In this document: in pieces, positions 1-7,469 of the stretch
Position numbering within the stretch: position 1 is the stretch's first letter
Layout of the letters: each line of letters opens with the position of its first letter
Assembly: GCA_964512485.1 (NCBI GenBank)
Contig: CAZEHJ010000032.1
Location: forward strand, 1-36,351
DNA: 36,351 nucleotides
DNA from: CAZEHJ01 sp964512485
GTDB lineage: Bacteria; Bacteroidota; Rhodothermia; Rhodothermales; UBA10348
Reading direction: 5' to 3'
Translations under genes and position numbers: made by a program
Notes under the pieces: model-generated
Seen by the model: the letters and a program-made list of their open reading frames with translations, nothing else
What the model was told of the DNA's origin: nothing
The model's database searches: none

Positions 1-36
1 ATGCCCTGTTGCCTTCGCGGCGACAGGGCATTTTTT
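1..36 (+). terminator. Rho-independent terminator of a gene upstream of the window
   Basis: Bases 1-13 pair with 19-31 (13 bp, one G.T wobble) around the loop TTCGC, followed directly by a run of T. The T-run is on the plus strand, so it should end a rightward gene lying before the window. It also sits 20 bp beyond the stop of the leftward PEP carboxylase gene and could act on both strands. Confidence 0.75.
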
Positions 37-56
37 GTATCTGATTTTAAGTCGGG

Positions 57-2627
57 TTATGCCGAATTTCGGCTGGCGTTGATGTTACCGTAGAGAGAGC
101 GGGTTACCATTTTTTCGTACACGCCTCGGCGGGAGTCGTCCGCTTCGATCTTCATGAGGGCATACTGTTGGATGAGCAATAGGGGTATCACCAGGTTTTC
201 CCGGATCTGGATTGATGCCAAAGCAACCGGCTCTTCCTGCATGAGCCTGTCATATCCTGATACCTCCAAAAGCATGCGTACCGAGCGTTCGTATTCATCG
301 TGCAGCAGATTCCAGAACTCTCTGAATTCAGGATCGTCGGCCATGTAGGCGGTAAGCTCAAACCTGCATTTTGAAAGAGACATCATACTGTTGAGCATCA
401 GCGTCCGGAAGAAGGGGACCTCTCGGAAAAGTGATTTGAGTTCGAGGAGACGACCGGAATCTGCAATCTTCTGAAACGCCGATCCAATTCCGTAGTAGCC
501 GGGTACATTTTGCTTGAGCTGACTCCACGAACCAACAAAAGGGATGGCTCGAAGGTCGTCCAACGAGAGGGACTTATCAGAACTTCGAGACGCCGGGCGG
601 CTGCCTATACGAGCGCGAGTGTAGAATGGCAGTGTACTTCGGTTTTCCAAATAGGGAATAAAAGAAGCATGTTTTTTGAGCGCGTCATAGCAGGAAAAAC
701 TGAGTTCAGCCAGTTCATCCATCAGCGCCCGCTGTGCCGAATCGATCGTGTGATCTGCTCCAAATAAGTGTCGGTGCAGGCCGGCAGCGATCAACTGTTC
801 GCAATTGTATCGAAAATGTGCATTCGTACCATACTTGCTCGAAATCATCTGCCCCTGGATCGTCAATTCAATAGCGTGGTTCGCCACGTCAGAACCCTGT
901 GAGGCATAAAAACGGTGCGTTTTCCCACCGCCACGGGCAGGTGGGCCGCCACGGCCGTCAAAGAAGACAGCATCCACGTCATGCGCTCGACAGGCTGTTG
1001 TCAGAGCTTCTTTTGCCTTTTGAATCATCCAATTGGCCTGGAAATATCCACCGTCCTTCGTTCCATCCGAAAAACCCAGCATGAGAGTTTGGCGGTTCTT
1101 CCTGCTCGACACATGCCGGCGATAGGTTGGTTCGCCAAACAATCGGGTGACAATACCCGGGGCGTTTGACATTCCCGCCATCGATTCAAATAGCGGGATG
1201 ATGTCAACAGTTACATCATCCAATTTCCAGACCCATCGAATCAGAGCGAAGACGAACAGGATGGACCATTCGTCTTCAGCGTGACTGATGACATATCGAT
1301 TGCAGCCTTCTTCGCCGTTTCTCTCTTGAATTGCCCGAATTGTCGCAATCGTGCGAACTGTATCCCGAAGCAAGTCATCGGATAGTGCATCCTCATCTAC
1401 ATCAATATCCGTGCGCAACAGCGCGGCGGTCAAGTCGGCCTGCGACAGTTCTTCGAGACGCTCATCTATCAATCCTGCATGTTGCAGGATCTCGGTTACC
1501 AGCTGCAAATGAACCGCATGATTCTGCCGAATGTCGATTGTCGCGAAATGGGTGCGAAAGATTCGAAGTCGGTCTATAAATGCGTCTACATTTTCGACGT
1601 AAAGACCACTGTAATCGCTGAGCAATTGAGCCCGGACCTCCTGTAAAGGGCGGTGGAGTTCTTCAAACCTGACGATGCAATCGGGGTCGAACATCGCCTC
1701 GTAAAGACGTTCGCGCACCCCCGCTACCAATTCCTGGACACTGCGGAATGAGAGTTTCCTTTCCAGTTCCTTGATCTCACCGTAATAGCACTTCATGAGC
1801 GCCATTCTGAGCTCATTGGCAACCGTTTCGGTTGTCTTAGCTGTTACATACGGATTGCCATCCCGGTCGCCGCCAGGCCAGAATCCAAGTTTCAGAATGT
1901 CAGGATTGTCAAACTGGCCCCCGGGTGCGTGGATCTTGATGTCGGAATACAGATCACCGGCTGATTTGTAATAGACGTGTCGAAGGAAATGCAGGATATT
2001 CCTGGCTTCATCAATCGGTGTTGGAGACACGTCCGCAATCAGCGAAGTCAATCCGAGCTGGCGCAACGTCTGGTCGATGCCCGCGATGTCATTTTCTTCG
2101 ATCGATGCGCGAAGCATATCGATAATCTGCAGAACTGACGGTGGGTAGAACTGGGTTGGATGAGCAGTAAAAACGATGCGGGAAGAAAACTTCGACATCA
2201 TGTCAGCCAAATCATCCCGTGTGGCCGACTCTTCAGAGCCGAGGCCTTCGGGTTTCCGCCTTCCCAGATGCAGGGTTTCGCGCAAGGAAAGCTGATCATC
2301 TTCTTGATTGAGATCCGGAAATGAGGCGTCTTCCACGCTGTCAAACAGCACGACCTGCCGTTCTACGTATTGGATCACCCGGAACATGAAATCAATTTTG
2401 TCCTTTTCCGCCTCGATATCAGTGTGCTGGGCAAAGAATCCATCCAGAATGTCGACGGGGTCTTTTCCGCTCTCCAGGCCGCTCGCGCAGATATCAGCCA
2501 TGAGCGGAATCAGCACGCCAATCCGTCTCACCTGCTGAAACGGCAGACTGAGGAAAAGGCTGTTGTAGACATTGAAGCGGTTAGCAACCAGCTTCTCAAA
2601 CTCTTTCAGTCGAAGGTCGTGATTCAT
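57..2627 (-). CDS. ppc: Phosphoenolpyruvate carboxylase
   Basis: Cytoplasmic enzyme that carboxylates PEP with bicarbonate to oxaloacetate, refilling the TCA cycle. Visible motifs: FTAHPTQ near residue 155 (catalytic His; most homologues have FTAHPTE), GFWPGGDRDGNP, GFSDGTKDGG and GRGGPPARGGG (substrate-binding Arg loop). The C-terminus ends NINASRNSA instead of the classical QNTG; from memory this tail is typical of the Bacteroidota form. The reading frame extends upstream to an ATG at 2714. I chose the ATG at 2627 because the protein then begins MNHDLRLKEFEKL...YNSLFLSLPF, as in flavobacterial PEPCs, and the 29 extra residues look like untranslated leader. That gives 856 aa, a normal length. 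The DUF5916 gene starts divergently at 2804. The family is certain; the start is probable. Confidence 0.95.
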   Translation of the reverse strand: MNHDLRLKEFEKLVANRFNVYNSLFLSLPFQQVRRIGVLIPLMADICASGLESGKDPVDILDGFFAQHTDIEAEKDKIDFMFRVIQYVERQVVLFDSVEDASFPDLNQEDDQLSLRETLHLGRRKPEGLGSEESATRDDLADMMSKFSSRIVFTAHPTQFYPPSVLQIIDMLRASIEENDIAGIDQTLRQLGLTSLIADVSPTPIDEARNILHFLRHVYYKSAGDLYSDIKIHAPGGQFDNPDILKLGFWPGGDRDGNPYVTAKTTETVANELRMALMKCYYGEIKELERKLSFRSVQELVAGVRERLYEAMFDPDCIVRFEELHRPLQEVRAQLLSDYSGLYVENVDAFIDRLRIFRTHFATIDIRQNHAVHLQLVTEILQHAGLIDERLEELSQADLTAALLRTDIDVDEDALSDDLLRDTVRTIATIRAIQERNGEEGCNRYVISHAEDEWSILFVFALIRWVWKLDDVTVDIIPLFESMAGMSNAPGIVTRLFGEPTYRRHVSSRKNRQTLMLGFSDGTKDGGYFQANWMIQKAKEALTTACRAHDVDAVFFDGRGGPPARGGGKTHRFYASQGSDVANHAIELTIQGQMISSKYGTNAHFRYNCEQLIAAGLHRHLFGADHTIDSAQRALMDELAELSFSCYDALKKHASFIPYLENRSTLPFYTRARIGSRPASRSSDKSLSLDDLRAIPFVGSWSQLKQNVPGYYGIGSAFQKIADSGRLLELKSLFREVPFFRTLMLNSMMSLSKCRFELTAYMADDPEFREFWNLLHDEYERSVRMLLEVSGYDRLMQEEPVALASIQIRENLVIPLLLIQQYALMKIEADDSRRGVYEKMVTRSLYGNINASRNSA

Positions 2628-2803
2628 GTAGATTGAAGATACTGAGTGGCGAACGGTGCCACGGGAAACGCCTGCATCAATATAGGCCTCCACCCATGCC
2701 GGCTGAACAAACATGGGGGCAATTGGAGAATCCCGATGGATCGAAGCACCGTGTTTGCCGTAGGAAAGCGCGAATCAGTCCATCAACGATTTCCCTCCTG
2801 CAC
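2628..2803. promoter_or_regulatory. Divergent intergenic region between ppc and the DUF5916 gene
   Basis: These 176 bp separate two divergent start codons and so must hold both promoters, if the chosen starts are right. I see no clear TAnnTTTG element with a TTG partner on either strand, and no Shine-Dalgarno sequence before either start. If ppc began at the upstream ATG (2714), only about 90 bp would remain. Confidence 0.35.
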
Positions 2804-5146
2804 ATGCGCGTATCTTTACTGCTGCTGATCTTTCTCATGCCTCAACTGTCTTCTGCACAGAAGTACAGTGGCGTATCAAATTCAATCAACGTCGATATTC
2901 CCAGACTCGACATGGATGTCGAGATTGATGGTGCGTTGTCTGATGAGGTGTGGAACCAGGCAGCTCGTTTGACTGACTTCTCTCAGTATCAGCCCGTAGA
3001 TGGACGTCCGGCCTCGGATCCTACTGAGGTGTTAGTGTGGTACGCGCCCGACGCCATCTATTTCGGTATTCGTGCGACTGAGCTGCATGGCGATGTGGTC
3101 AGGGCCACGCAGGCCAATCGCGACAACATCACGAGTGAAGACCACATCCAGATTTTACTGGACACCAACAACGACAACCGGATCGGATATCTGTTTGGAG
3201 TCAATCCCCTGGGAGTACAGCAGGACGGAACGAGGAGTGATCAGTTTGGAGGCGGAGCGGGAGGAAGCTCGGCTACAGGTGGTGGCTCACGAGATATCAA
3301 TCCTCTCGAAGGCAATGTCGATTTGAACCCCGACTACTCGTTCGAGTCGCAAGGAAGATTGACGGACTATGGATTTGAAGTCGAAATACGCATCCCATTC
3401 AAAAGTCTGAGATATCAGGCAGCCGACGTTCAGGATTGGGGGTTGCACGTTCTTCGAAAGGTTCAGCACTCAGGCTTCCAGGATACCTGGGCCCCGGCCA
3501 TCAGGGCGAGCGCCAGTTTTCTGGGTCAATCAGGGAAACTGAAGGGACTGTACGACATGAATCGTGGGCTTGTGCTTGATGTTGCGCCCACAGTCACAAG
3601 TTCGTTCTCCGGTGCTGAAAATGACTCCGGGGATTGGGAATACGGCAATGACACCCAATTCAGTGGTGATGTGAAGTGGGGTATCCGGCAAAATCTGACG
3701 CTGAACGGTACCGTCAATCCTGATTTCTCACAGGTTGAGGCTGATGTGGGACAGGTAGTCTTGAACGAGCGTTTTGCACTCTTCTTCCCGGAGAAAAGGC
3801 CATTTTTTCTGGAAGGACTTGAGCTGTTCGACACTCCAGGCCAGATGATCTACACGCGGCGGATCGTTGCGCCAACTGCGGGAGCCAAAGTAGCCGGGAA
3901 GGTCGGCAAATTGAATGTGGCCACGATTCTTGCGGCTGACGACCAATCCTATTCCGCCTCTGGAAATGACGCACCTCTGTTTGGAGTCGCTCGACTGAGA
4001 CGAGATCTCAGCGGCAACAATACAATCGGTGGCGTACTTACTGCACGGGAAGAGGGATCAAACTACTCCCGGCTTGCAGGTGTCGATGGCCGTATCTACC
4101 ACAGTCAGAAATACTATCTGGAGATGCAACATGTCCAGTCCTGGACGGAGACGGGGTCTGGCTCTGAGAACGGTTCATATTCGGAAGTCTCATGGGATCG
4201 TACAGGCCGACGTGTCGGGTTCAATCAGGGAGTGAAGTTCGTGGCGCCTGAATTCAGGGCGGCTGCGGGTTTTGTCAATCGCACGGGTGTCATCGAAGCA
4301 CATTCCTACGACAGGCTTTCTTTCTACGGCGAAGAGGGAGCGCTGCTCGAGACGATTGGTGGATTCGGAGGTGTAATCCGCCTGTGGGATTACGATGACA
4401 CATCCAAGGGTGCGATTGAAGGGTTTGAATTCCTGTCTCCCTCGGCCACGCTCCGGGGTGGTTGGCGTCTGTCGGCCTCTCTCAATCGTTCATTCTTCTC
4501 CTATTCTCCAGCACAGTTTGGCAGTTACGACGTCATCGATCCTTCCAATCCAGCGTTCTCTGAGCATTTCGTTGTCCCCGAAAAAGAAACCAATCAGCTA
4601 AGTGGGTCGGTCGGGATCACCACGCCAACATTCCAGATGTTCACGCTCTCGCTTTCTGCATCAGGTGGTGACACACCCATCTTCGCGGAAGCGTCCGAGG
4701 GCACGAGCAGGGGATACAACGTCGTCCTCGATATGCGGCCGACGTCGTCAATTCGGGCTTCATTCCAAATGGCCTATTTCAGGCTCGATCGAAAGATTGA
4801 CGATTCCAGATTTTCAGAGGAAATCATTCCACGCCTCAAGCTTGAGTACCAGCTGACTCCGGACATATTCTTCCGCGTAATCGGACAGTACGCAGCTCGC
4901 GAACGAACTGCCTTGCTGGACCGACGCGGACGCCCCATCCGGATCAATCAACAGTTGACACAGGATTCAGAAACCAACGACCTGCGCATGGACTGGCTGT
5001 TCAGCTACCGGCCCAATCCGGGCACGCTGGTTTATCTGGGTTACGGGTCTACCCTCGACGACGTCGGGCAAAAACGATTTGAGGACCTGCGGCGACGCGT
5101 GGATGGTTTCTTCCTGAAAGTCAGCTATCTATTCCGGGTTGACTGA
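2804..5146 (+). CDS. DUF5916 outer-membrane protein with N-terminal CBM9-like domain
   Basis: Predicted outer-membrane beta-barrel protein of 780 aa. The ATG at 2804 gives a clean signal peptide (MRVSLLLLIFLMPQLSSAQ); the frame is open further upstream, but that part has no export signal and overlaps the ppc leader. Residues about 30-190 form a family-9 carbohydrate-binding-like domain (IDGALSDEVWNQA, WYAPDAIYFGIRA). The rest is DUF5916, including the hallmark FFPEKRPFFLEG and many alternating beta strands, ending in GFFLKVSYLFRVD, a typical barrel terminus. Such proteins are often annotated as membrane-associated hydrolases, but no catalytic role is established. A Gly/Ser-rich loop (GGGAGGSSATGGGSR) interrupts the CBM9-like part. 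The TlpA-like gene follows after 96 bp on the same strand. Confidence 0.85.
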   Translation: MRVSLLLLIFLMPQLSSAQKYSGVSNSINVDIPRLDMDVEIDGALSDEVWNQAARLTDFSQYQPVDGRPASDPTEVLVWYAPDAIYFGIRATELHGDVVRATQANRDNITSEDHIQILLDTNNDNRIGYLFGVNPLGVQQDGTRSDQFGGGAGGSSATGGGSRDINPLEGNVDLNPDYSFESQGRLTDYGFEVEIRIPFKSLRYQAADVQDWGLHVLRKVQHSGFQDTWAPAIRASASFLGQSGKLKGLYDMNRGLVLDVAPTVTSSFSGAENDSGDWEYGNDTQFSGDVKWGIRQNLTLNGTVNPDFSQVEADVGQVVLNERFALFFPEKRPFFLEGLELFDTPGQMIYTRRIVAPTAGAKVAGKVGKLNVATILAADDQSYSASGNDAPLFGVARLRRDLSGNNTIGGVLTAREEGSNYSRLAGVDGRIYHSQKYYLEMQHVQSWTETGSGSENGSYSEVSWDRTGRRVGFNQGVKFVAPEFRAAAGFVNRTGVIEAHSYDRLSFYGEEGALLETIGGFGGVIRLWDYDDTSKGAIEGFEFLSPSATLRGGWRLSASLNRSFFSYSPAQFGSYDVIDPSNPAFSEHFVVPEKETNQLSGSVGITTPTFQMFTLSLSASGGDTPIFAEASEGTSRGYNVVLDMRPTSSIRASFQMAYFRLDRKIDDSRFSEEIIPRLKLEYQLTPDIFFRVIGQYAARERTALLDRRGRPIRINQQLTQDSETNDLRMDWLFSYRPNPGTLVYLGYGSTLDDVGQKRFEDLRRRVDGFFLKVSYLFRVD

Positions 5147-5242
5147 GGGATTAACACTCGTCTGAAACGAAATCTATAACAGGGATACGCAATAATAGCA
5201 GCCCGAAGGCTGATCCGTACTTATCGTATTCTGGTTATTCGT

Positions 5243-5794
5243 ATGAAGGTCCTCCCGCGTCTCGTCATTCTTGTTCTGGCTGTTTCACTGTCTGCCTGCA
5301 CTTCCCCTGAAGACAGGGAGTCGAGCCCGTCTCTTGCTGAGGCCCAGGGCAGTGAGCAAACCAAGGTGGAACGGGCCAAAATGCCGGATTTCTCAAAGGA
5401 AACCCTGGATGGAGATATCCTGACGCAGGACGACCTTTCAGGAAAAGTCACGCTGGTCAATTTCTGGGCTACCTGGTGCGGACCATGCATCATTGAAACG
5501 CCCGAGTTGGTAGCTCTTCGCAACGAATGGGAAGACCGCGAATTCGAAATCATCGGGGTGTCAATGGATGAAGGCGGTTTGGATGTCGTCCAGGAGTTCG
5601 TGGATCGATTTGAGGTTCCATACCCAATCCTTCACGACCTGGGCCCGCTTGGAGAAGATTTCGGGGGCGTCTACGCGCTACCGACTACGTATATCGTGAA
5701 CGCAGACGGCGAAATTCAGCATCGAATTATCGGCCAGTTTCGTGTAGATGATTTCAAATCCGAGTTGGAAAAGCTGCTTTCAGAGGCCTTATGA
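5243..5794 (+). CDS. TlpA/ResA-like thioredoxin-fold lipoprotein
   Basis: Membrane-anchored, periplasm-facing thiol-disulfide oxidoreductase of 183 aa. A short signal peptide ends in a lipobox (VSLSAC, lipid-modified Cys19), then a linker of about 30 residues, then an AhpC/TSA-type thioredoxin domain. The active site is NFWATWCGPC (Cys79, Cys82), and the cis-Pro loop is seen at ALPTTYIVN. Relatives reduce apocytochrome c or metal-site cysteines in envelope proteins. The next two genes encode secreted proteins with conserved cysteines, and a CusF-like protein lies just beyond, so a role in keeping those thiols reduced is plausible but inferred. No Shine-Dalgarno sequence is seen before the ATG. 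Confidence 0.88.
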   Translation: MKVLPRLVILVLAVSLSACTSPEDRESSPSLAEAQGSEQTKVERAKMPDFSKETLDGDILTQDDLSGKVTLVNFWATWCGPCIIETPELVALRNEWEDREFEIIGVSMDEGGLDVVQEFVDRFEVPYPILHDLGPLGEDFGGVYALPTTYIVNADGEIQHRIIGQFRVDDFKSELEKLLSEAL

Positions 5795-5811
5795 GGCGAG
5801 GGCATTCGAAA

Positions 5812-5873
5812 CTGCCCCGTAAGACCAAGGGAATTCTGTAACAGGCGACTCATTCGCCCTACGGAAAGGGGCA
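5812..5873 (+). promoter_or_regulatory. Nested hairpin leader upstream of the secreted Cys protein gene
   Basis: Between the TlpA-like stop and the ATG at 5916, the plus strand can fold into nested stems: 5813-5818 with 5868-5873 (TGCCCC/GGGGCA), 5818-5821 with 5860-5863 (CGTA/TACG; base 5818 can be used by only one of the two), and 5844-5848 with 5854-5858 (GGCGA/TCGCC, loop CTCAT). There is no T-run, so a simple terminator is unlikely. It could be a regulatory 5' leader, an RNA-stability element or chance pairing. I could not match it to a known riboswitch. Confidence 0.3.
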
Positions 5874-5886
5874 CTGTGATTCCCTC

Positions 5887-5898
5887 GTTTTCGAAAAC
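5887..5898. promoter_or_regulatory. 12-bp perfect palindrome, candidate operator
   Basis: GTTTTCGAAAAC reads identically on both strands and ends 17 bp before the ATG at 5916. Its position suggests an operator for a dimeric regulator or a feature of the 5' untranslated region. No regulator is identified. Confidence 0.35.
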
Positions 5899-5915
5899 AA
5901 CAACAGGATTTATAG

Positions 5916-6338
5916 ATGAAGAAGTTTCTCCCGCTGTTTCTGGCCACGGCCTTCATCTTCGCAGGGACCATGGTTCCGAGCGAAGCTGATTTGGTGACGG
6001 TTACAGGGACTCTAGTGGATACCAGGTGTTACGGCATGATGCCGGAAGCCAACATTGGCAACACGCACAAAATGATGAAAGGCGATAAAATGGTGGATGC
6101 TCCCAAGTGCGCGACGGCGTGCGCTGGTATGGGCATACCGGCCGGTATTGTTGAAGGTGGCAAAGCAGGAAACAAGACGTACGTTCTGATCACGCCCACC
6201 AGTCAGCTCAAAAAGCACATGGCGAAGGAAGCTCGCGTAACAGGTGAGATTGCTTATGAAGGTGCGATCATGCCGATGAAGATTGAAGTCAAGGAAGACG
6301 GAGAATGGAAAGACATAACGCCGAAGGCAATGATGTAA
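5916..6338 (+). CDS. Secreted protein of unknown function with Cys...CxxxC motif (paralogue A)
   Basis: 140 aa with a clear Sec signal peptide (cleavage near residue 24) and an AGGA Shine-Dalgarno-like site at 5904-5907. I do not recognise a characterised family. The mature protein carries GTLVDTRCYGMM (Cys38), a His/Met-rich stretch (NTHKMMKGDKM, His51) and CATACAGMGIPAGI (Cys65, Cys69), then a beta-rich part (VTGEIAYEGAIMPMKIEV) that resembles a small OB-like barrel. The same pattern recurs in the next gene, so the two are paralogues. Three Cys, one His and many Met would suit a soft metal such as copper, or a disulfide. The setting after a TlpA-like protein and near a CusF-like protein supports an envelope metal/thiol role, which is inference. 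A terminator follows at once. Confidence 0.75.
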   Translation: MKKFLPLFLATAFIFAGTMVPSEADLVTVTGTLVDTRCYGMMPEANIGNTHKMMKGDKMVDAPKCATACAGMGIPAGIVEGGKAGNKTYVLITPTSQLKKHMAKEARVTGEIAYEGAIMPMKIEVKEDGEWKDITPKAMM

Positions 6339-6360
6339 TTCCGACCCGAGTTTTTGAACG

Positions 6361-6394
6361 GAAATGGGGATGCCTTTTAAGGCATCCCCATTTC
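6361..6394 (+). terminator. Hairpin terminator/attenuator between the two paralogous genes
   Basis: A 14-bp perfect stem (6361-6374 with 6381-6394) around TTTTAA follows 22 bp after the stop of paralogue A. The T-tract is weak and partly inside the stem (ATTTC). It lies between the two paralogues, so it may lower rather than abolish transcription of the second. Confidence 0.6.
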
Positions 6395-6429
6395 TATGAC
6401 TGCAAATCCTGTTGAAAAGGGTGATTCTG

Positions 6430-6882
6430 ATGTCAGGACAAATGTATAAGGTTTATCTGATGCCTGTTTTGCTGGGTATCGTCTTGCTTTCAGCGTGTGG
6501 TGATGGTGCAAACAGAAGCGAAGTTTATGAACCGGTGAGCTATGCTGTCGGAGATACGGTTGACGTGGAAGGAAGTCTGATCGACAGCCAGTGTTTCACC
6601 ATGAACAAGGCCAACTCGGGCATGGACCACCCGCACCCCGTCCCGACGAGTCAGACGGGTCCTGCCTGTGCGAGATACTGCGCGATCAACGGTATTCCCG
6701 TGGCAATAGCGCTGGACAGCCCCAACGCAGATGTCTGGATGTTGCTCTCCAATCCTCAGGTCCTGGCAGACTATATGGGCCAGCATGTCAAGGTTAGAGC
6801 AATCGTCCGGTCCAGAGGAGTTTTTATTCCCGAGAGAGTGGAGGCCCGTCTTTCAGACGGCAGTTGGACGTTTGTAATGTGA
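6430..6882 (+). CDS. Lipoprotein of unknown function with Cys...CxxxC motif (paralogue B)
   Basis: 150 aa from the ATG at 6430, preceded by AAAAGG about 9 bp upstream; an in-frame TTG lies at 6412. The signal peptide ends in a lipobox (VLLSAC, Cys23), so the protein is membrane-anchored. The mature part repeats the layout of the preceding protein: GSLIDSQCFTM (Cys55), a His-containing loop (MDHPHP, His67 and His69), then CARYCAINGIPVAI (Cys80, Cys84) and a beta-rich C-terminus. The conserved core is G-[ST]-L-[VI]-D-x2-C-[YF]-x-M ... C-A-x2-C-A-x2-G-I-P. No function is known to me; metal or redox chemistry in the envelope is inferred. One homologue is soluble and one is lipid-anchored, which could form a carrier/acceptor pair. 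Confidence 0.72.
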   Translation: MSGQMYKVYLMPVLLGIVLLSACGDGANRSEVYEPVSYAVGDTVDVEGSLIDSQCFTMNKANSGMDHPHPVPTSQTGPACARYCAINGIPVAIALDSPNADVWMLLSNPQVLADYMGQHVKVRAIVRSRGVFIPERVEARLSDGSWTFVM

Positions 6883-6916
6883 TCCGGCGCGTAGTATGCG
6901 TTCAATCGGCATCGGG

Positions 6917-7312
6917 TCAACGGTTTTTGAGAGCGGTCACGGATACGTCTTGGCCATTGAAGTGCAGGGTGAAATCCACCTCATTTCCGATTTCGATACC
7001 TTCAAGCAAGCTTTCGTTCGAGAGGGGAAACGGCATTGTCATCGCCCCCATGAATCCTTCGATTTCCCGATGTTCGATCACAATGAACGTTTTTGAGGGA
7101 GTGATGTTTTTCACAATTCCCGTTCCTTCAAAGACTTGCACGGCTTCATCTTCAACTGCCTCCTCTTCCGAATTGTTTTCTGAGGTAGATATTTCGTTTG
7201 TGCTCGCGATCTCAACGGGAGCCCCTTTGTCCGGGTTATTCGCCTGACACCCCACCAGAAGCAATACGGCTGCCAGAAAGAGGAATTTTTCTGATCCTGA
7301 AATAAATGTCAT
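6917..7312 (-). CDS. CusF-like copper-binding lipoprotein
   Basis: 131 aa. The signal peptide has lipobox LLVGC (Cys22), followed by an acidic low-complexity linker (residues about 28-60) and a C-terminal small beta-barrel of the CusF type: GTGIVKNITPSKTFIVIEH ... GAMTMPFPL. In CusF, Cu(I)/Ag(I) is bound by His, two Met and a capping Trp. Here His81, Met91 and Met93 are in place, with Met88 nearby; the Trp position appears to be non-Trp. The domain also occurs in SCO1-linked and copper-efflux proteins. The gene is convergent with the lipoprotein gene ending at 6882 (34 bp apart). A periplasmic copper chaperone or sink is likely; the partner transporter is not in the window. Confidence 0.8.
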   Translation of the reverse strand: MTFISGSEKFLFLAAVLLLVGCQANNPDKGAPVEIASTNEISTSENNSEEEAVEDEAVQVFEGTGIVKNITPSKTFIVIEHREIEGFMGAMTMPFPLSNESLLEGIEIGNEVDFTLHFNGQDVSVTALKNR

Positions 7313-7430
7313 CTGTTGAACCGAATGGCCATGTGAATATGTACCATTGGTTCTCCAACATGGCTGCTGCGTTACAGATCAAAACAAGTACAACCTCGTC
7401 TCAACGGGCAGCCTGAAAACAGGATTGCTG

Positions 7431-7466
7431 AAAAGCGGGGGCGGCCTGAAGGCCGCCCCCGCTTTT
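7431..7466 (-). terminator. Terminator of the MacB-like permease gene
   Basis: A 16-bp perfect inverted repeat (7431-7446 with 7451-7466, 4-base loop) begins 3 bp after the permease stop. On the minus strand the stem ends in GCTTTT, and the repeat has the same AAAAGC/GCTTTT ends on both strands, so it may work in both directions. Confidence 0.8.
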
Positions 7467-7469
7467 ATT

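Noticed and set aside
2628..2714. N-terminal extension of PEP carboxylase to ATG 2714
   Set aside because: The 29 extra residues do not fit the family, whereas Met at 2627 gives the usual start; the extension would consume half of the divergent promoter region.
2633..2803. Upstream extension of the DUF5916 protein to a TTG at 2633
   Set aside because: It would bury the signal peptide behind 57 charged residues and overlaps the ppc leader; ATG 2804 gives a clean export signal.
5812..5900. Cobalamin riboswitch ahead of the Cys-motif gene
   Set aside because: Short strings such as GGGAAT and GCACTGT recall parts of it, but the B12 box and the required arm order are missing.
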